DNA of 64,000 bases, from NCBI RefSeq assembly GCF_001428525.1, contig NZ_LMHW01000013.1, positions 249,175 through 313,174 of the forward strand. Direction: 5' to 3'. The notes under the pieces are model-generated. The model was not told the origin of the DNA. It did not search any database and saw nothing but the letters and a program-made list of their open reading frames with translations. Made by a program: the position numbers and the translations under genes. Source of the DNA: Flavobacterium sp. Root186. Its GTDB lineage: Bacteria > Bacteroidota > Bacteroidia > Flavobacteriales > Flavobacteriaceae. Positions 34,936 to 43,656 of this stretch are shown here, one piece after another; position 1 is the first letter of the stretch, and every line of letters starts with the position of its first letter.

Positions 34936-36162
34936 TTATTTCTTATCTATCTTATAAAGTCTTCCCTGATCTGTTACAGCATACAAAGCACCATCCGCAC
35001 CTTGCGTAATATCCCTAAAACGCTGGCCTTCGCTTGCAAGAAGTCTTTCTTCACCAACAACTTTATTATCTCTTATTACAAGTCTTGCGATATGTGTAGC
35101 ACTCAATGAACCTATAAAAAGATTATTTTCCCATTCCGGAACACGGTTTCCTGTGTAGAAAGTCATACCGCTGGGAGAAATCACAGGATCCCAGTAATAA
35201 ACCGGCTGCTCCATTCCTTCTTTTTGCTGAATTGCGTCGCCAACAACCTGCCCGCTGTATTCAATTCCGTATGTAATTGTCGGCCATCCATAATTTGCAC
35301 CCGCTTTCAAACGGTTAATTTCATCCCCTCCTCTTGGTCCATGTTCGCTTAACCAAATTTCTTTCGTAACCGGATGCACGGCAAGCCCTTGCGGATTTCT
35401 ATGTCCGTATGTAAATATTTCAGGTAAAGCATTTGCTCCGGCAAAAGTTGGATTCCCGGGAGCTGCCTGTCCGTCTTTTGTAATTCTCACCACTTTTCCA
35501 AGACTTGCAGTTAAGGATTGTGCCAAAGGTCTGGTTTGTAATACCGAACGTTCTCCAGTACTAACAACAAGATTTCCCGTTTGATCAAAAAGAATTCTTC
35601 CTCCATAATGTAAATCACTTGGATTTGCAGGGCTTGAACGATAAATTACGGTTGCGTTTTCGATAGTTTTTTCGTCGTTTGACAGTTTTCCTTTTGCAAC
35701 AGACGAAATATTTCCGCCAGTCACGGCTTCAGAAAACACCCAATAAATCATTTTATTTGTCGCAAAATCAGGATCAAGACACAAACCTAATAAACCTCCC
35801 TGATTGGCAGGATTTACGGCTGGTAAACCTGTAATTGGTGCGCTGACAACTCCGGCAGTTGTAACGATTCGTAATGTTCCCGTTGTTTTTTGAGTAACCA
35901 AAAGCCGGCCGTCTGGAAGCATTTTCACTCCCCACGGACTTGTAAGTGCCGATGTAATAATTTCTGTTTTAAACTCTGTATCAGTAGTCATACCATTAAT
36001 TCTGGTCTGGCCAGAAAAAGCAGGTTTATATTGTGTATTTGCAGGATTAGTTTCTACAGGATCAGTTACGGTTCCACCGCCATTTTCAGGATTCTCATCG
36101 TTGTTGCAGCTAAAGGCAAATAATGCACTCGAAAGAATAAAAATGTACTTTAAATTTTTCAT
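34936..36162 (-). CDS. PQQ-dependent sugar (glucose/sorbosone-type) dehydrogenase, lipoprotein
   Basis: A 408-aa lipoprotein (lipobox AFSC, Cys19; Gly/Thr/Asn tether to about residue 50) with a six-bladed GSDH/YliI-like beta-propeller. Typical motifs: LTSPWGVKMLPDGRLLVTQ, NQGGLLGLCLDPDFATNKMIYWVFS, LHYGGRILFDQTGNLVVSTGERS, TYGHRNPQGLAVHP, WLSEHGPRGGDEINRL (the active-site His and PQQ region). It should oxidise an aldose in the periplasm or at the surface if PQQ is available; no pqq synthesis genes are in the window. The TBDR gene upstream, on the same strand, has its own terminator in between, so cotranscription is unlikely. Confidence 0.9.
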   Translation of the reverse strand: MKNLKYIFILSSALFAFSCNNDENPENGGGTVTDPVETNPANTQYKPAFSGQTRINGMTTDTEFKTEIITSALTSPWGVKMLPDGRLLVTQKTTGTLRIVTTAGVVSAPITGLPAVNPANQGGLLGLCLDPDFATNKMIYWVFSEAVTGGNISSVAKGKLSNDEKTIENATVIYRSSPANPSDLHYGGRILFDQTGNLVVSTGERSVLQTRPLAQSLTASLGKVVRITKDGQAAPGNPTFAGANALPEIFTYGHRNPQGLAVHPVTKEIWLSEHGPRGGDEINRLKAGANYGWPTITYGIEYSGQVVGDAIQQKEGMEQPVYYWDPVISPSGMTFYTGNRVPEWENNLFIGSLSATHIARLVIRDNKVVGEERLLASEGQRFRDITQGADGALYAVTDQGRLYKIDKK

Positions 36163-36269
36163 CGTAGATATTTATTAAATTAATTTGGGTTATAGCCCCA
36201 AATATCAAAAATTAAATATGGAATATTTTATACAATTTAAGGAAAGACTTACAGAATTTTTATTGATCA

Positions 36270-36303
36270 AAAAAAGCCCAATTTTAGTAAATTGGGCTCA
36301 TTT
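36270..36303 (-). terminator. intrinsic terminator after TBDR gene
   Basis: AGCCCAATTT pairs with AAATTGGGCT around TAGT; the minus strand continues with a T run. It is 19 bp past the stop of the TBDR gene at 36322. Confidence 0.8.
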
Positions 36304-36321
36304 TTAAATGTATACTATTAA

Positions 36322-38526
36322 TTACCAGCTGTATTTTAATATCAATCTGGCATTAAATGGTGTTCCTGCCGTAAAATGAATTTCTTCAACAGGATCAGTT
36401 TCGTTGGCCAAACGAGATTCTGTTAAGAATTGCGTTTCCTTCCATTTTGTATTAAAAATATTGTCGATGTTTATGCCTAACGACACTTTTTTAATTTGAT
36501 AATTTACAGAGAAATCTGTGATGCAATATCCTTTTGCTACAACCGAATTATCTTCATTTGCCGGACGGTCACCCAAAAACCTCGTTCTTAAACTTCCCGA
36601 AAAGCCTTTTAAATCCTTTACCGAAAAGCCATTCATTAAAGTATGAACCGGCGCAAGTGGCAAATAATCATTTCCTTTTGGTTCATCGATGGAACGTGCA
36701 TGTGTATATGTATAATCTGTATTCCAAAATAACCAGTTGGTTAATTGATATCTAAAACCAAAATCAAAGCCTTTACGTTCTGTTTTTCCGCTTGGTTCAA
36801 CAACGGCTTCGTCGCCTACATACACAAATTCCTGTGCTAAATACAAATACCAAATGGCCGAGTTAACGATCATTCTCGGAAACGGTTTCCAGTTAATTCC
36901 TAAATCGGCGCCGTATGTTTCAGGTAGAATCTTTTCTCCTTTCTGCGCCACAACTACACGAGTATCGTTGCTGTGAAATCCTTTTCCTAATTTTAAAAAA
37001 TACTGAAGTTTATCGTTTTGAGTATAAAGAAAATTCAGCTTCGGGCTTACAATCGCTTTTGTCTGCGTTTGATTAGTGTATATTGAAGCCAATTGATCTT
37101 CATATCCAAACTTAAAATAATCTACACGGACTCCGGAATTAATAAGCCATTTTCCAGATGTAAAATCAAAACTGGTGTAAGTAAAAAGATTTGTCTGGTT
37201 TACGTTTCCTAAACTCAAATAGTCCAAAACCGTTTTCCGGTTTAACGTATGTGATAATTCCACATCTTTATTGTTGTCGTTTCGTAATCCTGCACCCAAT
37301 TTAAAAAACCATTTTTCATTTAACTTCTCATTGTATTCTGACTGAAAACCCACAATTGTTCTGCTTTCTTTTTGTTTGATTTGATCACCATTTACTGGAT
37401 CATTTAAGAAAAAAGTAAAATTTGAATACAATTCAAAATCATATTTACTCCAATATGCCGTGTTTTTAATATGCGTGTTTTCGTCGATTTTGGCATCATA
37501 TTGCAAATTAAAATTGGTTCTTCCGGTATTTCCGCCTTCATTTGGATCAATGGCTCCATAATGCGAAATTGTTCCGTTATTTACGGCACGATCCGGAATT
37601 TGTCCGCTGGCATCCCATTGGCTTTTAAAATGTGAAACAGCAATAGCCAGTTTGTCTCCGTTATTCATTTTCGCAGCATATTTTCCAAACAAATTAATTC
37701 GGTTAAAATTTTGGGGCGCATCAAAGTAGCCATCCGTCATCATGTATTCTCCCGCAAAATACGCCGATTGATTTTCTTTATTCAGTAAATTAAACAAAGC
37801 CACGGTACGGAAAGTATCAAACTGTCCGCCTTCAAAAGACAGCGAACTGTTTTGCAAAGCATTTTTGGTATTAAAACCAACATATCCTGCCGTTGTAAAA
37901 TCGCCTTTATCAACAAAATAAGATCCTTTATCAAAATCGATATTGTCAACCGTTTCCGGAATCACAAAATGAAGATCAGCATAGCCTTGTCCGTGTGCAT
38001 GCGAAACCATATTAACCGGCATTCCGTCAACCGTAACATTAATATCTGTTCCGTGATCGCAGTCAAAACCACGCAGGAAAATCTGCTCTGCTTTTCCCCC
38101 GCCCGCATGCTGTCCAATAAAAAGTCCCGGAACTTTTCGCAATAAATCCTGTGAATTGGATACCGGCTGAATTTCTAAATCTATTTTTGAAATTGTATTA
38201 AGATATTTCAAGTTATTCGTAATCGTTACTTCTTCCAGAAAAAAAGGTTTTTCTTCTAATTGAATAGAAAGTAAATCAGTTGTCGAAAGTTTTATTTTCT
38301 GTGTAATAAATCCTTGTTTTGAAATTTGAAGACTGTCATCGTTTTTAGTTTTTTCTAAAGTAAATTTCCCATTTATATCGGTGTGAGCATGCGTTTTCGA
38401 AATCAAATCCCGAATCAAAACATCAGATAATGGCTTTCCATCTGCATCATTTACAGTTCCTGAAACTGCTTGTGATTTTGCCGAAAAAGAGAGGATAAAA
38501 ACAGAGAAGAAAAATAGAAATCGCAT
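36322..38526 (-). CDS. TonB-dependent outer-membrane receptor
   Basis: A 734-aa receptor: signal peptide (to KSQA, about 1-20), CarboxypepD_reg-like domain (about 22-100, GTVNDADGKPLSDVLIRD), plug (about 110-225, with DLLRKVPGLFIGQHAGGGKAEQIFLRGFDCDHGTDINVTVDGMPVN), then the barrel ending in an aromatic residue (LILKYSW). The segment SHAHGQGYADLHFVIPE in the plug region is a recognisable subfamily signature, but the substrate is not established. A minus-strand -7 element (TATTTTTG, 38552-38559) lies about 30 bp upstream, giving a single-gene unit with the terminator above. Confidence 0.9.
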   Translation of the reverse strand: MRFLFFFSVFILSFSAKSQAVSGTVNDADGKPLSDVLIRDLISKTHAHTDINGKFTLEKTKNDDSLQISKQGFITQKIKLSTTDLLSIQLEEKPFFLEEVTITNNLKYLNTISKIDLEIQPVSNSQDLLRKVPGLFIGQHAGGGKAEQIFLRGFDCDHGTDINVTVDGMPVNMVSHAHGQGYADLHFVIPETVDNIDFDKGSYFVDKGDFTTAGYVGFNTKNALQNSSLSFEGGQFDTFRTVALFNLLNKENQSAYFAGEYMMTDGYFDAPQNFNRINLFGKYAAKMNNGDKLAIAVSHFKSQWDASGQIPDRAVNNGTISHYGAIDPNEGGNTGRTNFNLQYDAKIDENTHIKNTAYWSKYDFELYSNFTFFLNDPVNGDQIKQKESRTIVGFQSEYNEKLNEKWFFKLGAGLRNDNNKDVELSHTLNRKTVLDYLSLGNVNQTNLFTYTSFDFTSGKWLINSGVRVDYFKFGYEDQLASIYTNQTQTKAIVSPKLNFLYTQNDKLQYFLKLGKGFHSNDTRVVVAQKGEKILPETYGADLGINWKPFPRMIVNSAIWYLYLAQEFVYVGDEAVVEPSGKTERKGFDFGFRYQLTNWLFWNTDYTYTHARSIDEPKGNDYLPLAPVHTLMNGFSVKDLKGFSGSLRTRFLGDRPANEDNSVVAKGYCITDFSVNYQIKKVSLGINIDNIFNTKWKETQFLTESRLANETDPVEEIHFTAGTPFNARLILKYSW

Positions 38527-38551
38527 GTAGTAAGTTTTGGTATTTGGAGCC

Positions 38552-38559
38552 CAAAAATA
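38552..38559 (-). promoter_or_regulatory. -7 promoter element (TATTTTTG) for TBDR gene
   Basis: Matches TAnnTTTG on the minus strand about 26 bp upstream of the ATG at 38526. Confidence 0.45.
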
Positions 38560-38625
38560 ACATTATAATACTGTTTTGTCCAAACTTTTATTGTTTCTGC
38601 GAATTTTTATCTCGATTAGAAACAA

Positions 38626-38653
38626 AAAATCCCATTTCTTTAAAAATGGGATT
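38626..38653 (-). terminator. intrinsic terminator after alcohol dehydrogenase-like gene
   Basis: AATCCCATTT pairs with AAATGGGATT; the minus strand then runs into T residues. It is 22 bp beyond the stop at 38675. Confidence 0.8.
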
Positions 38654-38674
38654 CCTTTAATTCTAAAAATGCTT

Positions 38675-39688
38675 TTAATATTTGATCGCAATTTTACCAA
38701 TCGTTTTTCCGGATTCTAAAAGCTGATGCGCTTTTTTAAGATTCTCAACAGAAAGTCCTTTATAGGTTTCTTTTAAAGTTGTTTTTAAAACGCCTTCGTC
38801 TAACAAATCGGCAATTTTGTTTAAAATATGATGCTGTTCAATCATGTCTTCGGTTTGAAACATCGAGCGTGTGTACATCATTTCCCATGAAAAAGAAACA
38901 CTTTTCCCTTTCAGTTTATTTAAAACAACAGGTTCTGCACTTCCGGTAATTGAGGCGATATGTCCTTGAGGTTTAATTAATTCGGCCATAATATCCCAAT
39001 ACGCATTGGTATCAACAAAATCTAAGATAAAATCTACGTGCTGAAAACCAGCTTCTCTAACCGAAGTAACTAAATCTTTATGATCAACCACAAAATCGGC
39101 TCCCTGCTTCTTACACCAAGCAATAGTTTCAGGACGTGAAGCTGTCGCAATAACGGTTAATCCTGCGATTTTTTTTGATAACTGAATAGCAATAGAGCCA
39201 ACACCGCCGGCACCTCCTATAATCAAAATAGATTTTCCTTTGTCTTTTTCAGGATTGATTCTAATTCGGTCAAAAAGAATTTCCCAGGCTGTTAAACCGG
39301 TTAACGGAATCACGGCAGCTTCTGCATTGGTTAATGATGTTGGTTTATTGCCTACAATTCTTTCGTCAATAATTTGAAATTCGGCGTTGCTTCCTTGTTT
39401 TGTTAAATCTCCGGCGTAATAAACCGGATCTCCAACTTCAAATAAAGTTACTTTCTCACCAACTGCTTGTACAATTCCCACAGCATCCCAGCCAATAATT
39501 TTCGCCGTTTCTAAAACTGTATCTTTTGCACCGCTCTGACGAATTTTAAAATCAACCGGGTTAACTGAAATTGCATCAATTTTCACTAATAAATCGTGTG
39601 CTCCGGGGATTGGTTTTGCAGTTTCAAATTCTATAAAACTGTCTTTTTCTTCTATGGGTAATGATGATTTGAATCCTATTGCTTTCAT
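38675..39688 (-). CDS. zinc-type alcohol dehydrogenase-like / quinone oxidoreductase (MDR)
   Basis: A 337-aa medium-chain dehydrogenase/reductase. The GroES-like N-terminal domain (AKPIPGAHDLLVKIDAISVNPVDFKIRQ, GWDAVGIVQAVGEKV) is followed by a Rossmann domain with SILIIGGAGGVGSIAIQLSKKIAGLTVIATASRPE. The structural and catalytic zinc cysteines of true alcohol dehydrogenases are missing, as in NADPH:quinone reductases and enoyl reductases. A perfect minus-strand -7 element (TATCTTTG, 39720-39727) precedes it. Confidence 0.88.
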   Translation of the reverse strand: MKAIGFKSSLPIEEKDSFIEFETAKPIPGAHDLLVKIDAISVNPVDFKIRQSGAKDTVLETAKIIGWDAVGIVQAVGEKVTLFEVGDPVYYAGDLTKQGSNAEFQIIDERIVGNKPTSLTNAEAAVIPLTGLTAWEILFDRIRINPEKDKGKSILIIGGAGGVGSIAIQLSKKIAGLTVIATASRPETIAWCKKQGADFVVDHKDLVTSVREAGFQHVDFILDFVDTNAYWDIMAELIKPQGHIASITGSAEPVVLNKLKGKSVSFSWEMMYTRSMFQTEDMIEQHHILNKIADLLDEGVLKTTLKETYKGLSVENLKKAHQLLESGKTIGKIAIKY

Positions 39689-39719
39689 CGTTTTTTAAAT
39701 TTTAATTAAAATATACTAA

Positions 39720-39727
39720 CAAAGATA
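39720..39727 (-). promoter_or_regulatory. -7 promoter element (TATCTTTG) for MDR gene
   Basis: Exact consensus on the minus strand, about 32 bp upstream of the ATG at 39688. Confidence 0.6.
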
Positions 39728-39800
39728 CGAGTGGTTTGAATCTTAAAACTGGTATATTTTTATTTTATATTGGTACAAATTCGGCAATGATTTTTTATTT

Positions 39801-39876
39801 CACGCAGATTTTGCAGATTTAGGCAGATTAAAAAAGATCTGCGTTTATCTGCTTAAATCTCTTTTAAATCTGTGTG
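39801..39876. repeat. imperfect fold-back repeat of GCAGATT units
   Basis: The left part carries CACGCAGATTT, TGCAGATTT and GGCAGATT in series; the right part carries their near-complements, ending AAATCTGTGTG. CACGCAGATTT against the right end has one mismatch, as does GATTTAGGCAGAT against ATCTGCTTAAATC. It is one of several similar intergenic elements in the window. Confidence 0.7.
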
Positions 39877-39894
39877 AAAAACATTTTTAAAAAG

Positions 39895-39902
39895 TAAATT
39901 TG
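39895..39902 (+). promoter_or_regulatory. -7 promoter element (TAAATTTG) for GNAT gene
   Basis: Matches TAnnTTTG, 19 bp before the ATG at 39922, implying a short leader. Confidence 0.5.
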
Positions 39903-39921
39903 CCTTAAAAATCTCTTCAAA

Positions 39922-40482
39922 ATGATTATCAGAAAAGCCAATATATCCGATTCAAAACACATCGCTCCTATTTTATTACTGGCAATGGAAGATCTCATTT
40001 ACAAGTTTATTGCTAAAAAAGATTACGCTGCTGCGAAAGATTTTCTACAGTATTTCGTTGAAAAAGAAAATAACCAATATTCCTATCAAAATTGTTTTGT
40101 GGCTGAAGCCGATAATGAAATCATTGGCGCAGTAAATATTTATAATGGTGCTGATTTAGAAGTATTACGCAATCCAATTGTGGAATATGTAAGAACAAAT
40201 TTTAATTCTGAATTTGATCCCGAATTCGAAAGCCAAGCCGGAGAATTCTATATCGATACATTGGGCGTAAATCCTCATCATCGAGGAAAAGGAATTGGTT
40301 CTAAAATACTTCAGTTTCTGATTGAAGAATATGTGCATAAAAATAAACAGACTTTAGGATTATTGGTTGATGAAGATAATCCGCTGGCGAAAAATCTTTA
40401 TTTAAAACTTGGATTTAAAGTTGTGGGCGAAAAAAAATTGGTTGGGAAAAAGCTCGATCATCTTCAAATAAGTGCAAATTAA
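39922..40482 (+). CDS. GNAT family N-acetyltransferase
   Basis: A 186-aa acetyltransferase with the GNAT fold. It opens MIIRKANISDSKHIAPILLLAMEDL, and the acetyl-CoA loop is FYIDTLGVNPHHRGKGIGSKILQFLIEEY (about 111-139, RGKGIG), followed by LLVDEDNPLAKNLYLKLGFKVVGEK. Members acetylate small amines, peptides or proteins; the substrate is not predictable. It stands upstream of an AraC gene in the same orientation, 51 bp apart. Confidence 0.88.
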   Translation: MIIRKANISDSKHIAPILLLAMEDLIYKFIAKKDYAAAKDFLQYFVEKENNQYSYQNCFVAEADNEIIGAVNIYNGADLEVLRNPIVEYVRTNFNSEFDPEFESQAGEFYIDTLGVNPHHRGKGIGSKILQFLIEEYVHKNKQTLGLLVDEDNPLAKNLYLKLGFKVVGEKKLVGKKLDHLQISAN

Positions 40483-40533
40483 AATTCGGCTCTGCCAAAG
40501 AAAATTAGTAATTTTAAACCAAAACAGGCTGTA

Positions 40534-41403
40534 ATGAACCACCAAATATTTGAATCTAATTATAAAAAACTGGGATTTTTAATTCTTAATCAGGAAACTG
40601 TTGAGGAAATTAATGGTGATGATTACAAAGCCTATATTAAGGTGTTGTATTTGCCGGAAGGTTATGAAATAACAATTGACTTTAAACAATACCAAACTTC
40701 CAGCCCTTCGCTGTTTTTTATAAACAGCAATCAATATTTACAGATTAATAAGGAAGGAAAAAAGCAAGGTTATTTTATGTATTATAACCGCGACTTTTAT
40801 TGTGTACAAATTCATGATGCCGAGGTTGCCTGCGACGGATTGTTATTCAATAATATTTTTGAAATGCCAATGACAGCACTGCCTGATAAGGAAGTTTTAT
40901 TTGTAGAAGGAATTTACAATCAGATTCAGGAAGAATTTGATGCTCCCGATTCTTCTCTGGAAGAAATGATTCGAACGTATTTGAAACAGCTTATTATTAA
41001 AGCAACCCGAATCTGGAAAATACAGCAATTGGGCGTTTTAAACGATGAACCTTCTAAGGAAATGGATTTCTTTAGAGATTTCAGCCGATTGGTCGAAATT
41101 CATTTCAGAACCAAACATACCGTTGCCGATTATGCTGATATCTTGGGGGTTGCTCCAAAAACGCTTTCTAATAAATTCAATCGTTTAGAACTTACTCAGC
41201 CTAACGATATTATTAAAGACCGCATCATTCTGGAAGCCAAAAGGCTTTTGGGCTATTCTTCCTTAAGTGTAAAAGAGATTGCTTACCAGCTCGGATATGA
41301 AGATCCGGCTTATTTTAACCGACTTTTTACCAATAAAGTTGGCGACACTCCATCCAATTTCAAGAAAAAATACCTTCAAGGGAAAAATGTACAATTAGAA
41401 TAG
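40534..41403 (+). CDS. AraC family transcriptional regulator
   Basis: A 289-aa protein with an N-terminal cupin-like sensing domain (about 20-110; VLYLPEGYEITIDFKQYQTSSPSLFFINSNQYL) and a C-terminal AraC double HTH (about 185-280: VADYADILGVAPKTLSNKFNRLELTQPNDIIKDRIILEAKRLL and SVKEIAYQLGYEDPAYFNRLFTNKVGDTPSNFKKKY). It is directly upstream of an exported hydrolase gene and a DoxX gene in the same orientation and probably regulates them. Its stop codon lies within TAGAC-TTTT-GTCTA, a small perfect hairpin or operator. Confidence 0.92.
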   Translation: MNHQIFESNYKKLGFLILNQETVEEINGDDYKAYIKVLYLPEGYEITIDFKQYQTSSPSLFFINSNQYLQINKEGKKQGYFMYYNRDFYCVQIHDAEVACDGLLFNNIFEMPMTALPDKEVLFVEGIYNQIQEEFDAPDSSLEEMIRTYLKQLIIKATRIWKIQQLGVLNDEPSKEMDFFRDFSRLVEIHFRTKHTVADYADILGVAPKTLSNKFNRLELTQPNDIIKDRIILEAKRLLGYSSLSVKEIAYQLGYEDPAYFNRLFTNKVGDTPSNFKKKYLQGKNVQLE

Positions 41404-41437
41404 ACTTTTGTCTATTTTTACAGCCTTATTACCGCCA

Positions 41438-41445
41438 TATCTTTG
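41438..41445 (+). promoter_or_regulatory. -7 promoter element (TATCTTTG) for alpha/beta hydrolase gene
   Basis: Exact consensus 37 bp upstream of the ATG at 41482, just after the AraC stop. The palindrome TAGACTTTTGTCTA (41401-41414) lies 24 bp upstream of it and might bind the AraC protein. Confidence 0.6.
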
Positions 41446-41481
41446 TCCTATCAAATTATAAATGATAAAATCATAAAAGAT

Positions 41482-42531
41482 ATGAAAACTATTAAAGTAT
41501 TACAACAGGGTTTATTTATTGCAGCATTGTTAATCGTAAATACAATTGCTTCAGCACAAGAAAGACAATTTAAAGGTCAAAATGACCCGGAAATTTTTAC
41601 AGAAGTCAGAGGATTTTTAAACGCATTAAATTCAGGTGACGGAAAACCTTTGGAACAATTATCTGTCGCAGACGCACGTAATGTTTTAGTTGGTGCACAA
41701 AAATCAGTTGAAGTGGATTATTCTGGTATCGAAGAATCTGAAAGAGTAATTTCTCAAAACGGTTTAAAAGTAAAAATCCATATTACAAAACCTAAAGGCG
41801 CAAAAGCAAATGCTCCGGTATTTATCTTTATTCATGGCGGTGGATGGGTTTTAGGGGATTATCCAACTCACAGAAGGCTGGTTAGGGATTTGGTTGTAGA
41901 AAGTGGTGCAGTTGCTGTTTTCCCTGATTATACACCTTCTCCTGAAGCTCAATATCCTGTGGCGATTAATGAAATTTACGCAGCAACACAATGGGTAGCC
42001 GAAAACGGAAAAGAAATTGGGGTAAACGGTAAAAACCTGGCTGTTGTGGGGAATAGTGTTGGAGGAAATATGTCTGCTGCGATTACTTTAATGGCAAAAG
42101 ATAAAAAAGGTCCTCATATTAAATTACAGGTTTTATTATGGCCGGTAACCGATGCTAATTTTGAAACTGAATCTTATAATTTATATGCTAACGGACGTTT
42201 CTTGACTAAAAATATGATGAAATGGTTTTGGGATAATTACTTGCCAGACGCTTCAAAAAGAAATGAAAAATATGCTTCTCCATTGCAAGCAAGTTTAGAA
42301 GAATTGAAAAACTTACCTCCTGCACTAGTTCAAACTGCTGAAAATGATGTTTTAAGAGATGAAGGTGAAGCGTATGCAAGAAAATTAAACGAAGCAGGAG
42401 TTCCTGTAACTTTAACAAGATACAACGGATTGATTCACGATTACGGACTTTTAAATCCAATTGCAAATGTTCCTGCTATACAAACTGCGATTCAACAGGC
42501 TGCAGTTGTAATTAAAACTACATTGAAATAA
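41482..42531 (+). CDS. exported alpha/beta hydrolase (HSL-type esterase)
   Basis: A 349-aa protein from the ATG at 41482 with a signal peptide (VLQQGLFIAALLIVNTIASAQ). It belongs to the hormone-sensitive-lipase group: oxyanion motif HGGGWVLGD, nucleophile elbow VVGNSVGGN, Asp in TAENDVLRDEGE and His in GLIHDYGLL. It should hydrolyse short acyl or acetyl esters in the periplasm. A TTG-initiated extension to 41443 is possible but would overlap the -7 element. It follows the AraC gene and is terminated by a strong hairpin. Confidence 0.9.
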   Translation: MKTIKVLQQGLFIAALLIVNTIASAQERQFKGQNDPEIFTEVRGFLNALNSGDGKPLEQLSVADARNVLVGAQKSVEVDYSGIEESERVISQNGLKVKIHITKPKGAKANAPVFIFIHGGGWVLGDYPTHRRLVRDLVVESGAVAVFPDYTPSPEAQYPVAINEIYAATQWVAENGKEIGVNGKNLAVVGNSVGGNMSAAITLMAKDKKGPHIKLQVLLWPVTDANFETESYNLYANGRFLTKNMMKWFWDNYLPDASKRNEKYASPLQASLEELKNLPPALVQTAENDVLRDEGEAYARKLNEAGVPVTLTRYNGLIHDYGLLNPIANVPAIQTAIQQAAVVIKTTLK

Positions 42532-42552
42532 GAATTTAGACATTTTAAAACA

Positions 42553-42585
42553 AAAAGGGATAGAAAATTAATTCTATCCCTTTTT
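42553..42585 (+). terminator. intrinsic terminator after alpha/beta hydrolase gene
   Basis: AAAAGGGATAGAA pairs with TTCTATCCCTTTT around AATTAA and is followed by T residues, 22 bp past the stop. Confidence 0.85.
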
Positions 42586-42903
42586 TTACTTTACTAATAC
42601 TTAAAATAGAAGTCTATTTTAAAAAGAAGCTGCTGATGATTACGTTGCAAGTTAATTTTCAGAACTTCTAAAAATAAAAACAAAAAATCCTGTGACAAAT
42701 GTAGATTTTCATTCAATAGTAAAAATCATTAGAAATGATGATTCTTCATAAAAAAGCCTTGAAAAAAATCAAGATCAAATGTTAATCCTCATTTTTAAAC
42801 AATTTGAAGCTTAGAATATCGTTATAAAAATGATTTGACAACTTTTTTTAGTTGGAAAAGCATTCGTTTAATCTCCCAATTTGAGAAACAAATAATACAC
42901 AGA
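42586..42903. other. 318-bp intergenic region upstream of DoxX gene
   Basis: AT-rich with no convincing gene. The doxX frame remains open back to a TTG at 42835, but the DoxX fold starts only after the ATG at 42904. No exact TAnnTTTG element is visible. Confidence 0.4.
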
Positions 42904-43338
42904 ATGAAAAACATAACAACATTAGAAGCAGGTTTAGTTTTAAGAATAGTTTTAGGAATTACAATGTTATCAGCAGTTGCTGACCGATTTGGACTTTGGG
43001 GAGCACCCGGTTCTAACGGTGTTGCATGGGGAAACTGGGAAAATTTTGTTCTTTATACACAGACACTTAATTCTTTAGCAAGTAAATCGACTGCAGAAGT
43101 ATTAGGAGCAATTGCAACATTTTTTGAGATTCTATTTTCTATATTGTTATTTTTCGGATTTAAAACCAGAATCGCTGCGTTAGGAACTGCTGGTTTAATG
43201 CTTGTTTTTGCATTTGCAATGGCAATTTCTGTTTCAGTAAAAGCGCCATTTGATTATTCTGTTTTAACAAGTGCTGCCGCGGCTTTATTGCTTTCTACAA
43301 TTGGTAAAACTGCTTTTGCGGCTGATAATAAAATATAA
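42904..43338 (+). CDS. DoxX family membrane protein
   Basis: A 144-aa protein from the ATG at 42904 with four transmembrane helices, as usual for DoxX: LEAGLVLRIVLGITMLSAVADRFG, EVLGAIATFFEILFSILLFFGF, IAALGTAGLMLVFAFAMAISV and a last hydrophobic segment. The family includes quinone-linked membrane proteins with poorly defined roles in redox or thiol stress. It follows an AraC-hydrolase pair. The last 18 codons and the bases just after are duplicated 372 bp downstream (43657-43713). Confidence 0.88.
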   Translation: MKNITTLEAGLVLRIVLGITMLSAVADRFGLWGAPGSNGVAWGNWENFVLYTQTLNSLASKSTAEVLGAIATFFEILFSILLFFGFKTRIAALGTAGLMLVFAFAMAISVSVKAPFDYSVLTSAAAALLLSTIGKTAFAADNKI

Positions 43339-43341
43339 AAA
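43285..43341 (+). repeat. 57-bp direct repeat, copy 1 (3' end of DoxX gene)
   Basis: Identical to 43657-43713. It covers the end of the DoxX coding region from the LLSTIGK codons through the TAA and the following A run. The 315 bp between copies hold a terminator and a hairpin-rich element. Confidence 0.9.
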
Positions 43342-43345
43342 AACA

Positions 43346-43382
43346 AAAGAGATTGTCTAAAAGGTTGAGACAAGCTCTTTTT
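43346..43382 (+). terminator. intrinsic terminator after DoxX gene
   Basis: AAAGAG and TTGTCT pair with AGACAA and CTCTTT, followed by T residues. It begins 8 bp past the DoxX stop. Confidence 0.75.
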
Positions 43383-43413
43383 ATTTTATATTTTTCTTTG
43401 TTCCTTATGAACA

Positions 43414-43584
43414 TTTCATAGGTAGAAAATTATATTGCTATCATTGTTTACGTTCCGTAGGAACGTTTGATTTTGACATCGCTATATCATTTTTTAATAA
43501 TCTGAAATATCAAACATTCCTACGGAATGTAAATATCGATGGTCTCTACTTTTTTTCTACCTATGAAACATTCCTAATGGAATG
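43414..43584. repeat. REP-like, hairpin-rich element
   Basis: Bounded by a perfect 16-bp inverted repeat (TTTCATAGGTAGAAAA at 43414-43429 and its complement at 43553-43568). Inside or at the edge are three related hairpins: ACGTTCC-GTA-GGAACGT (43450-43466), ACATTCC-TAC-GGAATGT (43514-43530) and CATTCC-TAAT-GGAATG (43569-43584). No coding frame is present. It looks like a non-autonomous REP or MITE-type element. Confidence 0.7.
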
Positions 43585-43656
43585 ATAGCCGGATATCAAA
43601 AAAACGACTACTTAAGTTTTCATTAAAAACAGGCAAAAAATAATAACAAGAGCGCC

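Noticed and set aside
43414-43584. Insertion sequence with a transposase
   Set aside because: The segment is too short and has no open frame; only a non-autonomous element fits.
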